Shown here: in pieces, positions 44,432-53,631 of the stretch
Layout of the letters: the number at the start of each line of letters is the position of its first letter
Position numbering within the stretch: position 1 is the stretch's first letter
Source: Shewanella amazonensis SB2B
Lineage (GTDB): Bacteria > Pseudomonadota > Gammaproteobacteria > Enterobacterales > Shewanellaceae
NCBI RefSeq assembly: GCF_000015245.1
Contig: NC_008700.1
Coordinates: 2,548,001-2,612,000, forward strand
Direction: 5' to 3'
DNA: 64,000 nt
Position numbers and translations under genes: made by a program
The notes under the pieces: generated by a model
Told to the model about the DNA's origin: nothing
The model's input: the letters and a program-made list of their open reading frames with translations, nothing else
Databases searched by the model: none

Positions 44432-44454
44432 AACCAGCACCTGAGTGCTGGTTT
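44432..44454. terminator. Bidirectional terminator between the small membrane gene and purF
   Basis: A 9-bp stem AACCAGCAC/GTGCTGGTT with a CTGA loop. T run on the right and A-rich flank on the left serve both convergent genes. Confidence 0.85.
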
Positions 44455-44501
44455 TGATTTGCCTTGATCTTTTAGCTACCCATCATTATGGGTGTAACCC
44501 A

Positions 44502-46016
44502 TTACGGGTGACAGACGTTGTGCAGCTCGAGATTCGTGCCCACATCGCTGTTGCGATTTGCCTTGGCATCATCGTTTCTCAGCTGAGTGAGGTGGTCAAG
44601 ATACGCCTGAGTCACATCACCAGTGATGTAATCACCGTCAAACACCGATGTTTCAAAACGCTTGATTTCGGGGTTTTCCATACGCACAGCTTCAACCAGA
44701 TCAGTCAAATCCTGGAAGATGATACCATCGGCACCAATCAGTTTGGCAATTTCATCCGCATCACGTCCGTGGGCAATCAGCTCATTGGAAGTGGGCATAT
44801 CGATGCCGTACACGTTGGGGAAACGAATTTCAGGGGCAGCAGAGGCGAAATACACCTTCTTGGCACCGGCTTCGCGGGCCATCTCGATGATTTGCTCTGA
44901 CGTGGTACCACGCACGATGGAGTCGTCCACCAAAAGCACATTCTTGCCCTTAAACTCGGTGTTGATGGCATTGAGTTTACGGCGCACTGACTTCTTACGC
45001 TCCTGCTGACCAGGCATGATGAAGGTACGGCCAATGTAGCGGTTCTTTACAAAGCCCTGACGGTAAGGCAAGTCCATAACACGGGCAATTTCCAGTGCGA
45101 TATCACAGGAGGTTTCAGGAATGGGGATAACCACATCGATGTCGTTGTCGTACCATTCTTTCTTGATTTTCTCGCCCAGTTTGGCGCCCATATTTACCCG
45201 GCTGGCGTACACAGACACCTTGTCGATGGTGGAGTCTGGACGGGCAAAGTAAACAAATTCGAAAATACAGGGCGAATAGAGCGGCGCTTCGGCGCACTGA
45301 CGGGTAAACAGCTGACCGTCGAGGGTGACGTATACGGCTTCGCCCGGCGCAACATCACGAATGACTTCAAAACCCACGGCATCCAGGGCCACACTCTCTG
45401 AGGCCACCATGTACTCTGTGCCGGTGGCGGTTTCATTTTTGCCAAGCACCAGCGGGCGAATGCCATTGGGGTCACGGAAGGCCACAAGACCTTCGCCAAC
45501 AATCATGGCCACTACCGCGTAAGCACCACGGGTTTGGGCGTGCACTTTTGCCACGGCATCAAACACCTGATCGGCGCTCAGATGGGCGCTCTGTACCTGC
45601 TGCAGCTCATCGGCGAGCAGGTTCAGCAGCACTTCAGAATCCGACGTGGTATTCACGTGTCGACGCTGCTGCTTAAGACGAGCCGACAGGTCTTGAGTGT
45701 TGGTCAGGTTGCCGTTGTGCGCCAGAGAAATACCAAAAGGCGAGTTAACGTAAAAAGGCTGGGCTTCTGAGGAGCTGGAGCTCCCGGCGGTGGGATAACG
45801 CACATGGCCGATACCGGCGTTACCCTGCAGGCGCTGCATGTGTTTGGGTTCAAACACATCACGCACCAGTCCGTTCGCCTTACGGAGCCTGAACGCGTCA
45901 TTGTCTACCGTGACTATCCCGGCTGCATCCTGACCACGGTGTTGAAGCACTGTCAGTGCGTCATAGATGGTCTGATTAACCGAGGAATGGCCAACTATTC
46001 CGACGATACCACACAT
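44502..46016 (-). CDS. purF: Amidophosphoribosyltransferase
   Basis: A 504-residue enzyme for the first step of purine synthesis (PRPP plus glutamine to phosphoribosylamine). It starts MCGIVGIVG, with C2 as the N-terminal nucleophile after Met removal; the PRPP-binding VLLVDDSIVRGTTSEQ is in the C-terminal half. No propeptide, as in the E. coli type. It follows cvpA by 44 bases, the conserved cvpA-purF order. Confidence 0.97.
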   Translation of the reverse strand: MCGIVGIVGHSSVNQTIYDALTVLQHRGQDAAGIVTVDNDAFRLRKANGLVRDVFEPKHMQRLQGNAGIGHVRYPTAGSSSSSEAQPFYVNSPFGISLAHNGNLTNTQDLSARLKQQRRHVNTTSDSEVLLNLLADELQQVQSAHLSADQVFDAVAKVHAQTRGAYAVVAMIVGEGLVAFRDPNGIRPLVLGKNETATGTEYMVASESVALDAVGFEVIRDVAPGEAVYVTLDGQLFTRQCAEAPLYSPCIFEFVYFARPDSTIDKVSVYASRVNMGAKLGEKIKKEWYDNDIDVVIPIPETSCDIALEIARVMDLPYRQGFVKNRYIGRTFIMPGQQERKKSVRRKLNAINTEFKGKNVLLVDDSIVRGTTSEQIIEMAREAGAKKVYFASAAPEIRFPNVYGIDMPTSNELIAHGRDADEIAKLIGADGIIFQDLTDLVEAVRMENPEIKRFETSVFDGDYITGDVTQAYLDHLTQLRNDDAKANRNSDVGTNLELHNVCHP

Positions 46017-46060
46017 GGGAGAGTGTCCTCTTTTAAGATGTTCTGTTGTTTAGCTAATTT

Positions 46061-46549
46061 TTATATTTTGGGTACGAAGCTTGAGGTGTTTTCCAGATAG
46101 TGGAAGAACCACTGGATCACAACCCCGAATTCGGGCACCAGTCGGGACTCCTTCCACCAGGGGGTGTTGGGAGCGCCGGTAAAGGCATCCATGAAAAACA
46201 AAATCGCACTGACAATCAGTGCGCCGCGCAAGGCACCGAAACACAAACCCAGGAGTCTGTCGGTACCCGATAAACCGGTTTTTGCCACTAATTGGCCCAG
46301 GATGTAATTCACCAGGGCGCCGAGGATAAGGGTGGTTACAAAGAGAATAGCAATGGCCACGCCGTTGCGAAGCATTTCATCCTGCAGCTGAGTCAGGTGA
46401 ACGGCGAGATCTTCATAGAATTGGCTGGCGACAAAAAAGGCAGCAAACCACACCAGCAAAGACATGGCTTCTTTGGCAAAGCCGCGGATCAGACTGATAA
46501 GGGTGGACAGTCCGATAATAAAAATAATGGCGTAATCAATCCAAACCAT
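46061..46549 (-). CDS. cvpA: CvpA family inner-membrane protein
   Basis: A 162-residue protein with four membrane helices. The start WIDYAIIFIIGLSTLISLIRGFAKEAMSLLVW matches CvpA, which is needed for colicin V export in E. coli and affects envelope stress resistance. It is between dedD and purF as in E. coli, with ATG at 46549. Confidence 0.93.
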   Translation of the reverse strand: MVWIDYAIIFIIGLSTLISLIRGFAKEAMSLLVWFAAFFVASQFYEDLAVHLTQLQDEMLRNGVAIAILFVTTLILGALVNYILGQLVAKTGLSGTDRLLGLCFGALRGALIVSAILFFMDAFTGAPNTPWWKESRLVPEFGVVIQWFFHYLENTSSFVPKI

Positions 46550-46653
46550 GGAAGGTCGTTTTCCGGGTGGCTTTTCGAATCGGCGCGATTCTACCAGAGA
46601 GTGACAAGATTCTCACCCCCGTTGCCGAAATAAATCCCACGGGGGCGATTGAC

Positions 46654-47325
46654 TCAACGCTCCAGCGGGTTGTAGGCAATGACCTTGCCCTTAAGCTGAG
46701 TGAGGGCTTCCACTTCAATTTTGAGGCGTTCAATTTTGGACTGAGACACATCGGGCCCAACAAATACCTTGGTGAGGCTGCCATCAACCGGCTTGGTGGG
46801 TAGCGTGTATGCCTTGAAACCGGCACTGCGCAGCTTTTTAACCAACGCATCCACATTGGCGGCATTACTGAAGGCCCCCAGTTGCAAGGTCCAACCGGCT
46901 TGCTGTGCCGGTTTGGGCTCGGATTTGGGCGGTGTCGTCACCGCTTTGGCAACTACAGGCTCTTCTTTGGGCTTGTCGTTTACCTTGGCGCTTTGTATTG
47001 TGGGCGGGTTTGAGGCTTGGCTTGAAGATGCCGTAGTGGATGCCTTGTCGTCTTTGAATTTATCAGTGGTAACAGCCGCCAGTGCCTGGGTTTGCTCACC
47101 ATCGTCGTCAGCATCCTGGGAAGCGAGTTCCAGACTGCCCAGTTCTTCCACCTTAAAGCTTTCCTCCGGTGCATTCATCACCGGGGTTTGGGGCCTTAAT
47201 GGGATCTCGGCAAACTCTTCCTGCACCCGGTCTTTTTTGCCATCCAACAAGTCGGGCAAAAAAATCACTCCCAATGCGACCATCACTATGGTGCCAACCA
47301 AACGGTTTTGAAACTGACTGGACAA
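46654..47325 (-). CDS. dedD: SPOR-domain protein DedD
   Basis: A 223-residue protein with one N-terminal membrane helix (about 9-26), a low-complexity linker and a C-terminal SPOR domain (about 145-223; GWTLQLGAFSNAANVDALVKKLRSAGFKAY). SPOR domains bind denuded glycan at the septum; DedD in E. coli is a cell-division protein. The start is TTG with GGGAAG 5 bases upstream. It is 12 bases after the folC stop. Confidence 0.9.
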   Translation of the reverse strand: MSSQFQNRLVGTIVMVALGVIFLPDLLDGKKDRVQEEFAEIPLRPQTPVMNAPEESFKVEELGSLELASQDADDDGEQTQALAAVTTDKFKDDKASTTASSSQASNPPTIQSAKVNDKPKEEPVVAKAVTTPPKSEPKPAQQAGWTLQLGAFSNAANVDALVKKLRSAGFKAYTLPTKPVDGSLTKVFVGPDVSQSKIERLKIEVEALTQLKGKVIAYNPLER

Positions 47326-47337
47326 AATGGCTTCCCT

Positions 47338-48603
47338 TTAAGCTAATGATTTAAATCCGGATACAGTGTAAAAAGAACCGAAGACAATTACCACATCCCC
47401 CTCGCCTGCATCCTTGAGTATCGCCTCTCGGGCCTGCTCAATAGTGTCGAAGGTATGGGCCTTGGCCCCGGCAGGTAGCGCAGCGGCCAGTTCAGATGCG
47501 CGGGTGCCGCGCTCGCCTTCCAATGTCACCAGATACCAGTCAGCAACCGCCGGATGCATAATATTCAATACTTCACGATAATCTTTGTCTTTGAGCATAC
47601 CGCAAAGTGCCAGCACACGTTTACCCGGCCAGCGAACCAACTCAGACTTTAAAAAACGCGCCGCATGGGGGTTGTGAGCCACATCGGCAATGACCAGCGG
47701 CGATTGGCTGAGTTCCTCGAGTCGACCCGCAAGGCGCGCCGTGACTATCCCCTCTATCACCACCGTATCAGACAAATTCAGACGCTCGCCAATGGCTTCG
47801 CAGGTAGCAATTACGGTTGCGGCATTGGGCAGTGGCAATTGTGGCAGTGGCATATTGGTCAGGCTACGCAGCTTGCCCTGATACGACCATGAGCTCTGTT
47901 CCCGCTGGTAACGGAAGTCCTGCCCTACACGATATAGCAAAGCGCCACAGTGGTTTGCCACCTCAGCCACGGTTGAAGGCATATCGGGCTCGCCGACAAT
48001 GGCAGGTCGACCCGCGCGGAAAATTCCGGCTTTTTCCCGTCCTACCGACTCACGGGTATTGCCCAAATAAGCCTGATGGTCGAGATCCACCGAGGTCACC
48101 ACCGCAATATCGGCGTCCACCAGATTGGTCGCATCCAGGCGGCCGCCGAGGCCTACTTCCAAAATAGCCACATCCAATCCGGCCTGTTTGAACAGCAAAA
48201 GCCCCGTCAGCGTCGCAAACTCGAAGAAGGTCAGCGAAATGTCACCCCTTGCTTCTTCAATGCGCTCGAAGGCGTTAATAATGTCCGCATCGAGGGCATC
48301 AACACCATCAATACGAATGCGTTCGTTGTAATGAAGGATGTGGGGCGAACTGTATACCCCGACACGGTAACCCGCGCGGCGCAATATGTTTTCCAGCATG
48401 GCACAGGTACTGCCCTTGCCGTTGGTACCGCCCACGGTGACCACCAGGATATCACCTAACGATTTTACCCTCAGTCGCTGTGCCACTTCAGTGACCCGGG
48501 CCAACCCCATATCAATCTCGGTGGGGTGAATTGCAAGCAGATAATCCAACCACTCGCCAAGGGTGGCACCTAAACCCGGGGACATGGCTTGCTCCTGCGT
48601 CAT
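47338..48603 (-). CDS. folC: Bifunctional dihydrofolate / folylpolyglutamate synthase
   Basis: A 421-residue Mur-ligase-like enzyme adding glutamate to folates. The P-loop TVGGTNGKGSTCAMLENIL, the LGGRLDATNLVD segment and DVAHNPHAARFL are diagnostic. ATG at 48603 has an AAGGAT site. It is followed by dedD, but upstream only a short gap separates it from truA; no accD lies between. Confidence 0.95.
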   Translation of the reverse strand: MTQEQAMSPGLGATLGEWLDYLLAIHPTEIDMGLARVTEVAQRLRVKSLGDILVVTVGGTNGKGSTCAMLENILRRAGYRVGVYSSPHILHYNERIRIDGVDALDADIINAFERIEEARGDISLTFFEFATLTGLLLFKQAGLDVAILEVGLGGRLDATNLVDADIAVVTSVDLDHQAYLGNTRESVGREKAGIFRAGRPAIVGEPDMPSTVAEVANHCGALLYRVGQDFRYQREQSSWSYQGKLRSLTNMPLPQLPLPNAATVIATCEAIGERLNLSDTVVIEGIVTARLAGRLEELSQSPLVIADVAHNPHAARFLKSELVRWPGKRVLALCGMLKDKDYREVLNIMHPAVADWYLVTLEGERGTRASELAAALPAGAKAHTFDTIEQAREAILKDAGEGDVVIVFGSFYTVSGFKSLA

Positions 48604-48713
48604 CGATTTATCCTTGCTTCCACTGAATTTGATATGTTGTTGTGGTTGTGACTTGTTACTGACGTTCGCTTAAGTAGGCTGCCGGCTTATCCGAGGTGAA
48701 TGTCGCCGCAGCC

Positions 48714-49499
48714 TCAGTCTGGCATAAAAAGCGGGCCGAGGGACAGCTTGGGCAAACCAAAACTCTCCGGGTAAGTCACATCGACCAAATAAAGTCCGTG
48801 AGGCTTGGCGGTGGCGGCAGCCTGGCTTCTGTCTTTGGCCTCAAGCAAGGTTGCCATCCAGTCAAGTGGTTGGTTGCCAAGGCCGATTTCCAGAAGGGAA
48901 CCTACGATATTGCGCACCATATGGTGCAAAAAGGCGTTGGCCTGGATATCGACCACGATATACATGCCATGGCGGCTTACGCTGACCTTATGTACATTGC
49001 GAAACGGCGTATTGGACTGGCAGCCAATGGCGCGAAAACTGGTGAAGTCCCGCTCACCTATTAGCGCCTGTGCGGCATCATGCATGCGCTCGACATCGAT
49101 ATCGCCGTGATAATGGCTCACGCCCTTGCGCAAAATGCCGGGACGGAAATTATGATTGAAGATAACGTACCGATAACGGCGGGCGGTGGCAGAAAAACGG
49201 GCATGGAAATCATCGTTCACCGGCATGGCCCAGCGAACGGCGATGTCATCGGGCAGGTGAACGTTCACACCCAGTGTCCAGGCGCCTTCTTTTCTTACGG
49301 CATTGGTATCGAAATGCACCACCTGGCCGGTGGCGTGTACCCCGGCATCGGTACGACCGGCACACTGGACCTCAATGGGCTCGTTAGCAACGATGGAGAG
49401 CGCGCGTTCGAGCTCTGCCTGTACCGAGTTCACTTCGGCCTGACGCTGCCAGCCATAAAACTTGCTGCCGTCGTATTCAATCCCAAGAGCAATGCGCAT
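48714..49499 (-). CDS. truA: tRNA pseudouridine(38-40) synthase TruA
   Basis: A 261-residue pseudouridine synthase modifying positions 38-40 of tRNA anticodon arms. The catalytic D51 is in CAGRTDAGVHATGQVVHF. The AFLHHMVRNIVGSLL motif near the end is typical. Located between fimV and folC. Confidence 0.96.
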   Translation of the reverse strand: MRIALGIEYDGSKFYGWQRQAEVNSVQAELERALSIVANEPIEVQCAGRTDAGVHATGQVVHFDTNAVRKEGAWTLGVNVHLPDDIAVRWAMPVNDDFHARFSATARRYRYVIFNHNFRPGILRKGVSHYHGDIDVERMHDAAQALIGERDFTSFRAIGCQSNTPFRNVHKVSVSRHGMYIVVDIQANAFLHHMVRNIVGSLLEIGLGNQPLDWMATLLEAKDRSQAAATAKPHGLYLVDVTYPESFGLPKLSLGPLFMPD

Positions 49500-49571
49500 T
49501 TCTATATTTCCTGCCAGTCAAAATCGATAAAGCGCGGCGATATTACCACATTCGCTGCCTATCGAGGGCAT

Positions 49572-49598
49572 AAAAAAACGGCGCTCGGGGCGCCGTTT
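49572..49598 (-). terminator. fimV terminator
   Basis: A 9-bp stem AAACGGCGC/GCGCCGTTT with a TCGGG loop; the A run on the left is the minus-strand U run. It lies 20 bases after the fimV stop. Confidence 0.87.
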
Positions 49599-49617
49599 AT
49601 GTCGGGGCTTGCCAGGA

Positions 49618-52431
49618 TTAGCCTATGTCTTGCAACAGATTGGCCGCTTCCTGTTTTTGACGCTCGTTACCGTCCATTTCCACTTCTTTGAGCAGGGCTT
49701 TGGCGCTGTCTTTGTCGTCAATTTCGATGTAGGCACGGGCCAAATCCAGTTTGGCATTGACCGAATTTTCCTCATCGTCCACGTCGACCATGGCGGCACC
49801 GCCAATCAGGCTTTCAACTTCGCCTATATCCATATCCAACTCGCGATAAGGTTCTGGTTCGGTATCATCTGCATCATTGAGCAGCTTATCGATATCAATA
49901 AAGCCATTCTCTTTTTGGAAGTTACTGAGATCAGCATCTATTTCTGCTTTACTCTGCCGCTTGGACTTTTCACTGGCGTCGAGTGCGGCCAGCGCTTCAT
50001 CCACTGTCATGCTGTGGTCGGCATCCACATCCAGCACAAAGGCATCGTCATCTGAGTCATCATGTTCTGCAGCAAAGGCCGACAGCAGCTCATCATCACT
50101 CACATCCAATGAAGGCTTTTTGGTATCCGGTGGAGCGATACTTTCCCACTCCAGCATATTGCTGCCGGCAGCGCCTTTTTTACCCTTAAGATCATCAAAG
50201 AAGCCTGAATCTTTGGCTGACACGGCCACAGGATCGGCATCATGCGCACCTTTCTCAGCGGTCTTGTCTTTCTCTGATGCTTTCTCGGACTCTTTATTTG
50301 ATGTGGCCGCACTGATTGAGGCCGCCGTGGCTACCGCAGCTGCCGCTAACGCAGCGTCTTCAAGCCCAGTCTCTTCTTCTTTATCAAAACCTGCCAGTAA
50401 AGAATCAAGATCGTCATCTTCATCGCTGAGCGGCAGCTCATCACCAAGACCCGCAGTAATATCCTCAATCGGGGCTTCATCGCCTTTGTCTAAGTCAGTC
50501 AGCAGTGCGTTCAGGTCTTCGTCAGCGTTTTCGTCGGCTAAAGAAAGCTCACTTTCAAGCACGTTGGCAAAGGCATCATCAACCGGGCTGGTTGTTTCAT
50601 CGGCAGCCAACACGTCATCTGCGGAGTTTTCCAGGCCGTTTGATGCTTCAGACTCGCTTTCAGTCGCGAAGCTTGCCAGCAGCGCATCAAGATCCTCTTC
50701 TGCTTCTGCTTCGGCCGCGACTTCGCCTTCGAGCTCTGCAGCAATGGCCTCTGACCAGTCCGCTTCGAGGGTTTCCGTTGACGGCGTTTTAAGGTCATCC
50801 TCGCCATCGTCGCTTGCTGATGGGGCATCAAACCCCGCTAACAGCGCGTCCAAATCCTCATCGCTGCTCACCTCATCATTGCCCGCCAGTTCAGACTCAA
50901 GTTCGGCGGCAATGGCCTCTGCCAGATCATCACTTTGAGCCTCATCGCTATCAGCCACAGACTCTGCCATGGCTTCAACCGGCTCATTAAAGCCCGCCAG
51001 CAGTGCATCGAGGTCGTCTTCGCTGACAGTGTCATCCGCAACCTCTGTCTCGAGCTCAGCCGCTATGGCATCACTCAATTCATCTTTCTCAGGCTGGGAC
51101 TCTTCAGTCGTAGTGATGGTCTGCTCTGGCTCGTCAAATCCAGCCAGCAGCGCATCCAAATCTTCTTCTTTCGCGACGTCAGGGGTCTCTTCTTCAAAGC
51201 CCGCCATCAAGGCGTCCAAATCAGCTTCCGCCTCTGCGTTCAACTCACCTTCGTCCTGCTCGCCCATCGCCTCGGCCCAGAGATCATCCAGAGACTGGCC
51301 ATCATCGGCAAAATCATCAGCTTGCTCGACAAAAAGATCTGCAGACGTTTCTTCAGGTAAGGTTTCAGGCGCCAGATCAACATTGCCCATGTCCAGCAGC
51401 GAATCCAGAGACTCCTCTTCTTCTGGATCCAAACGGATGGCCATTTCTTCCTCGTCGGCGCTGGCTGCCACCGCAACAGCCCCCGCGGCAGCGGCCGCTG
51501 CCAGGGGCGCATCAGCAGATTTGGCTGTCTCACCCACATCGCCATCAGCTCCGCCACGGCGACGGCGCAGGAACAGCCATACCGCCATCAAAATAAGGAG
51601 TGCGGGCACAACGGCACCCAGGATAAGCATAAGGGGGCTGTCCATGAGACTGCGCCACAGTTCGCCGGGCTTATTGGCTTCAACCTCAGCCAGTGCCTGT
51701 GCCTGCTTCAGCGTTTTATTTTCAGTCCTCAGTGCTTCTGACTCTTCCGTTGTCGCGGCCAGGTTGGCTTTCAGGGTTTGCACTTCTTCGGTCAACTGCT
51801 CAACCTGGGCGCTCAGCGACTCAACATCATTTTTGCGTACATTGAGCTCTTCGGTCAGACGACTTATCTCGGCCGACAGCGCCTGGTTCTCTTCAACCAG
51901 CTTGGGATCTACAACAGGTACGGGAGCGGGTTTCGCCTCAACTTTAGCAGGTTCGGTAACGGCTTTGGGCGCTTCCTGCGCAGCAGGTTTAGCTGTGACG
52001 GGCTTGGCTGTAGCCTGCTTTGGTTCAACCTTGCCGGTGCGCCATGCCCTGTCTTGCTCCAGTGCTCTTTGCTGAGCCAGATTTTTGGGAATGGCCAGCA
52101 TTACTTCCTTGGACGGAATGAGCAGTATCATGCCCTTTTCGAGGGTATTGTAATTGGCACTGCTGAAGGCATGGGGGTTGGCATCATAAATCGCCGCCAT
52201 TACCTGATAAACACTGACACTGTTATCCGGGCGAACTTTTTGGGCAATGCTCCAGAAGGTATCCTGCACCGTAGTAGGACCATACTGGCGCGACTGGGTT
52301 TCACGACTTTGACCGTCCGGACCTGTGATTTTGAGCGGCTCAGCGGCTCTGACTTCGGAGAACTGGGGAATGGTGGATACGGCCAGGACAGAGGCCAGAA
52401 TGCCCACGAGATAGGAGGTACGAAAGTTCAT
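49618..52431 (-). CDS. fimV: FimV/HubP family polar peptidoglycan-binding protein
   Basis: A 937-residue inner-membrane protein. A signal peptide (1-29) leads to a LysM-type peptidoglycan domain (about 45-105), a helical region predicted coiled coil (about 180-250), one membrane helix (about 268-290) and a long acidic cytoplasmic tail. The tail has at least seven repeats of DLDALLAGF type, and ends in a TPR-like FimV domain (LDLARAYIEIDDKDSAKALLKEV). FimV/HubP organises the cell pole, affecting chemotaxis, type IV pili and ParA-like proteins. ATG at 52431 follows a TTG one codon earlier. Confidence 0.92.
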   Translation of the reverse strand: MNFRTSYLVGILASVLAVSTIPQFSEVRAAEPLKITGPDGQSRETQSRQYGPTTVQDTFWSIAQKVRPDNSVSVYQVMAAIYDANPHAFSSANYNTLEKGMILLIPSKEVMLAIPKNLAQQRALEQDRAWRTGKVEPKQATAKPVTAKPAAQEAPKAVTEPAKVEAKPAPVPVVDPKLVEENQALSAEISRLTEELNVRKNDVESLSAQVEQLTEEVQTLKANLAATTEESEALRTENKTLKQAQALAEVEANKPGELWRSLMDSPLMLILGAVVPALLILMAVWLFLRRRRGGADGDVGETAKSADAPLAAAAAAGAVAVAASADEEEMAIRLDPEEEESLDSLLDMGNVDLAPETLPEETSADLFVEQADDFADDGQSLDDLWAEAMGEQDEGELNAEAEADLDALMAGFEEETPDVAKEEDLDALLAGFDEPEQTITTTEESQPEKDELSDAIAAELETEVADDTVSEDDLDALLAGFNEPVEAMAESVADSDEAQSDDLAEAIAAELESELAGNDEVSSDEDLDALLAGFDAPSASDDGEDDLKTPSTETLEADWSEAIAAELEGEVAAEAEAEEDLDALLASFATESESEASNGLENSADDVLAADETTSPVDDAFANVLESELSLADENADEDLNALLTDLDKGDEAPIEDITAGLGDELPLSDEDDDLDSLLAGFDKEEETGLEDAALAAAAVATAASISAATSNKESEKASEKDKTAEKGAHDADPVAVSAKDSGFFDDLKGKKGAAGSNMLEWESIAPPDTKKPSLDVSDDELLSAFAAEHDDSDDDAFVLDVDADHSMTVDEALAALDASEKSKRQSKAEIDADLSNFQKENGFIDIDKLLNDADDTEPEPYRELDMDIGEVESLIGGAAMVDVDDEENSVNAKLDLARAYIEIDDKDSAKALLKEVEMDGNERQKQEAANLLQDIG

Positions 52432-52552
52432 CAATTATTCCCTTTCAAGCGCTCAAGGTACGCCCGATGACGACTTGCTTTAGGCAATTGTATTTATTGA
52501 GATTACTATAAACCAGAATTCCAAGCCCTGCTACTGTTCACAAATGTAAAAC

Positions 52553-52581
52553 AAAAAAAGCCCGCTTATTGCGGGCTTTTT
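52553..52581 (-). terminator. asd terminator
   Basis: An 11-bp stem AAAAAGCCCGC/GCGGGCTTTTT with loop TTATT; minus-strand U run on the left. It lies about 29 bases after the asd stop. Confidence 0.87.
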
Positions 52582-52609
52582 CAACAAAGTCAGCGACTTC
52601 GGTGTATTT

Positions 52610-53626
52610 TTACAGATAATCGCGGATGAGAATTTCACCAATTTGTACGCTGTTTAGGGCAGCACCTTTGCGAATGTTATCTGACACCACCCAAAGGTTG
52701 ATCCCGTTGGGATGAGAGATGTCGTTACGCACACGGCCAACGAACACAGGATCCTGGCCAGCACCGTCGGTAACGGCGGTTGGGTAATCATCATCGTCTT
52801 CAAAAAGCACGACACCGGGGGCATCGCGCAGCAATGCTTTCACAGTGTCGGCATCCACCGGGTCACGGGTTTCGATATGCACGGCTTCGGAGTGACCGTA
52901 AAACACAGGTACACGCACCGCCGTAGGGTTCACCAGAATAGAGTCGTCACCGAAAATTTTGCGGGTCTCCCACACCATTTTCATCTCTTCTTTGGTGTAG
53001 CCATTATCCTGGAATTTATCGATATGTGGCAGCACGTTAAAAGCTATCTGCTTTGGATAAACGCTTGGCTCGATTGGCAGTCCCTGGAGCAGCTTGGCAC
53101 ACTGGCCCGCCAGCTCTTCGATAGCCTTTTTACCGGTACCGGACACCGACTGATAGGTGCACACGTTGATGCGATCGATTCCGTAGGCATCGTAAATGGG
53201 CTTCAGTGCCACCAACATCTGAATGGTGGAGCAGTTGGGGTTGGCAATGATATTACGGTTACGGAAATCGGCAATGGCCTCAGGGTTCACTTCTGGCACC
53301 ACCAGCGGGATATCCAGGTCATAGCGGAAGTGTGACGTGTTGTCGATAACTACGCAGCCGTGCTCTGCCGCGATGGGGGCCCACTTAGCAGACACATCAC
53401 CGCCCGCGGAGAAGAAACCGATTTGAGCCTGTGACCAATCAAAGGTTTCAACGTCAAGAATTTCCACCTGTTTACCGTGGAAGCTTACGGTATCACCGGC
53501 GCTGCGGGCACTGGCCAGAGGGAACAGCTTGGCAACCGGGAAATTGCGCTCTTCGAGGATCTCGATCATGGTCTGACCCACGGCGCCCGATGCACCCAAA
53601 ACTACGACATTAAATTCCTGCGACAT
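52610..53626 (-). CDS. asd: Aspartate-semialdehyde dehydrogenase
   Basis: A 338-residue enzyme making aspartate semialdehyde for lysine, threonine and methionine synthesis. The NADP motif GASGAVGQ near residue 11, the catalytic C132 in NPNCSTIQ and the EVNPE and SVSGTGKKA segments fit the Gram-positive-like/second class of Asd found in Vibrio and Shewanella. It is just downstream of pdxB (5-base gap) and upstream of fimV, and it occupies the usg position of E. coli. Confidence 0.93.
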   Translation of the reverse strand: MSQEFNVVVLGASGAVGQTMIEILEERNFPVAKLFPLASARSAGDTVSFHGKQVEILDVETFDWSQAQIGFFSAGGDVSAKWAPIAAEHGCVVIDNTSHFRYDLDIPLVVPEVNPEAIADFRNRNIIANPNCSTIQMLVALKPIYDAYGIDRINVCTYQSVSGTGKKAIEELAGQCAKLLQGLPIEPSVYPKQIAFNVLPHIDKFQDNGYTKEEMKMVWETRKIFGDDSILVNPTAVRVPVFYGHSEAVHIETRDPVDADTVKALLRDAPGVVLFEDDDDYPTAVTDGAGQDPVFVGRVRNDISHPNGINLWVVSDNIRKGAALNSVQIGEILIRDYL

Positions 53627-53631
53627 AATAC

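Noticed and set aside
46017..46660. Possible PurR box upstream of purF or cvpA
   Set aside because: No sequence close to the ACGCAAACGTTTGCGT consensus was found.
49877..52075. Long Ser-rich open frames on the plus strand opposite fimV
   Set aside because: They mirror the acidic repeats of FimV (Glu/Asp codons read backwards as Ser/Phe/Leu) and have no independent support.
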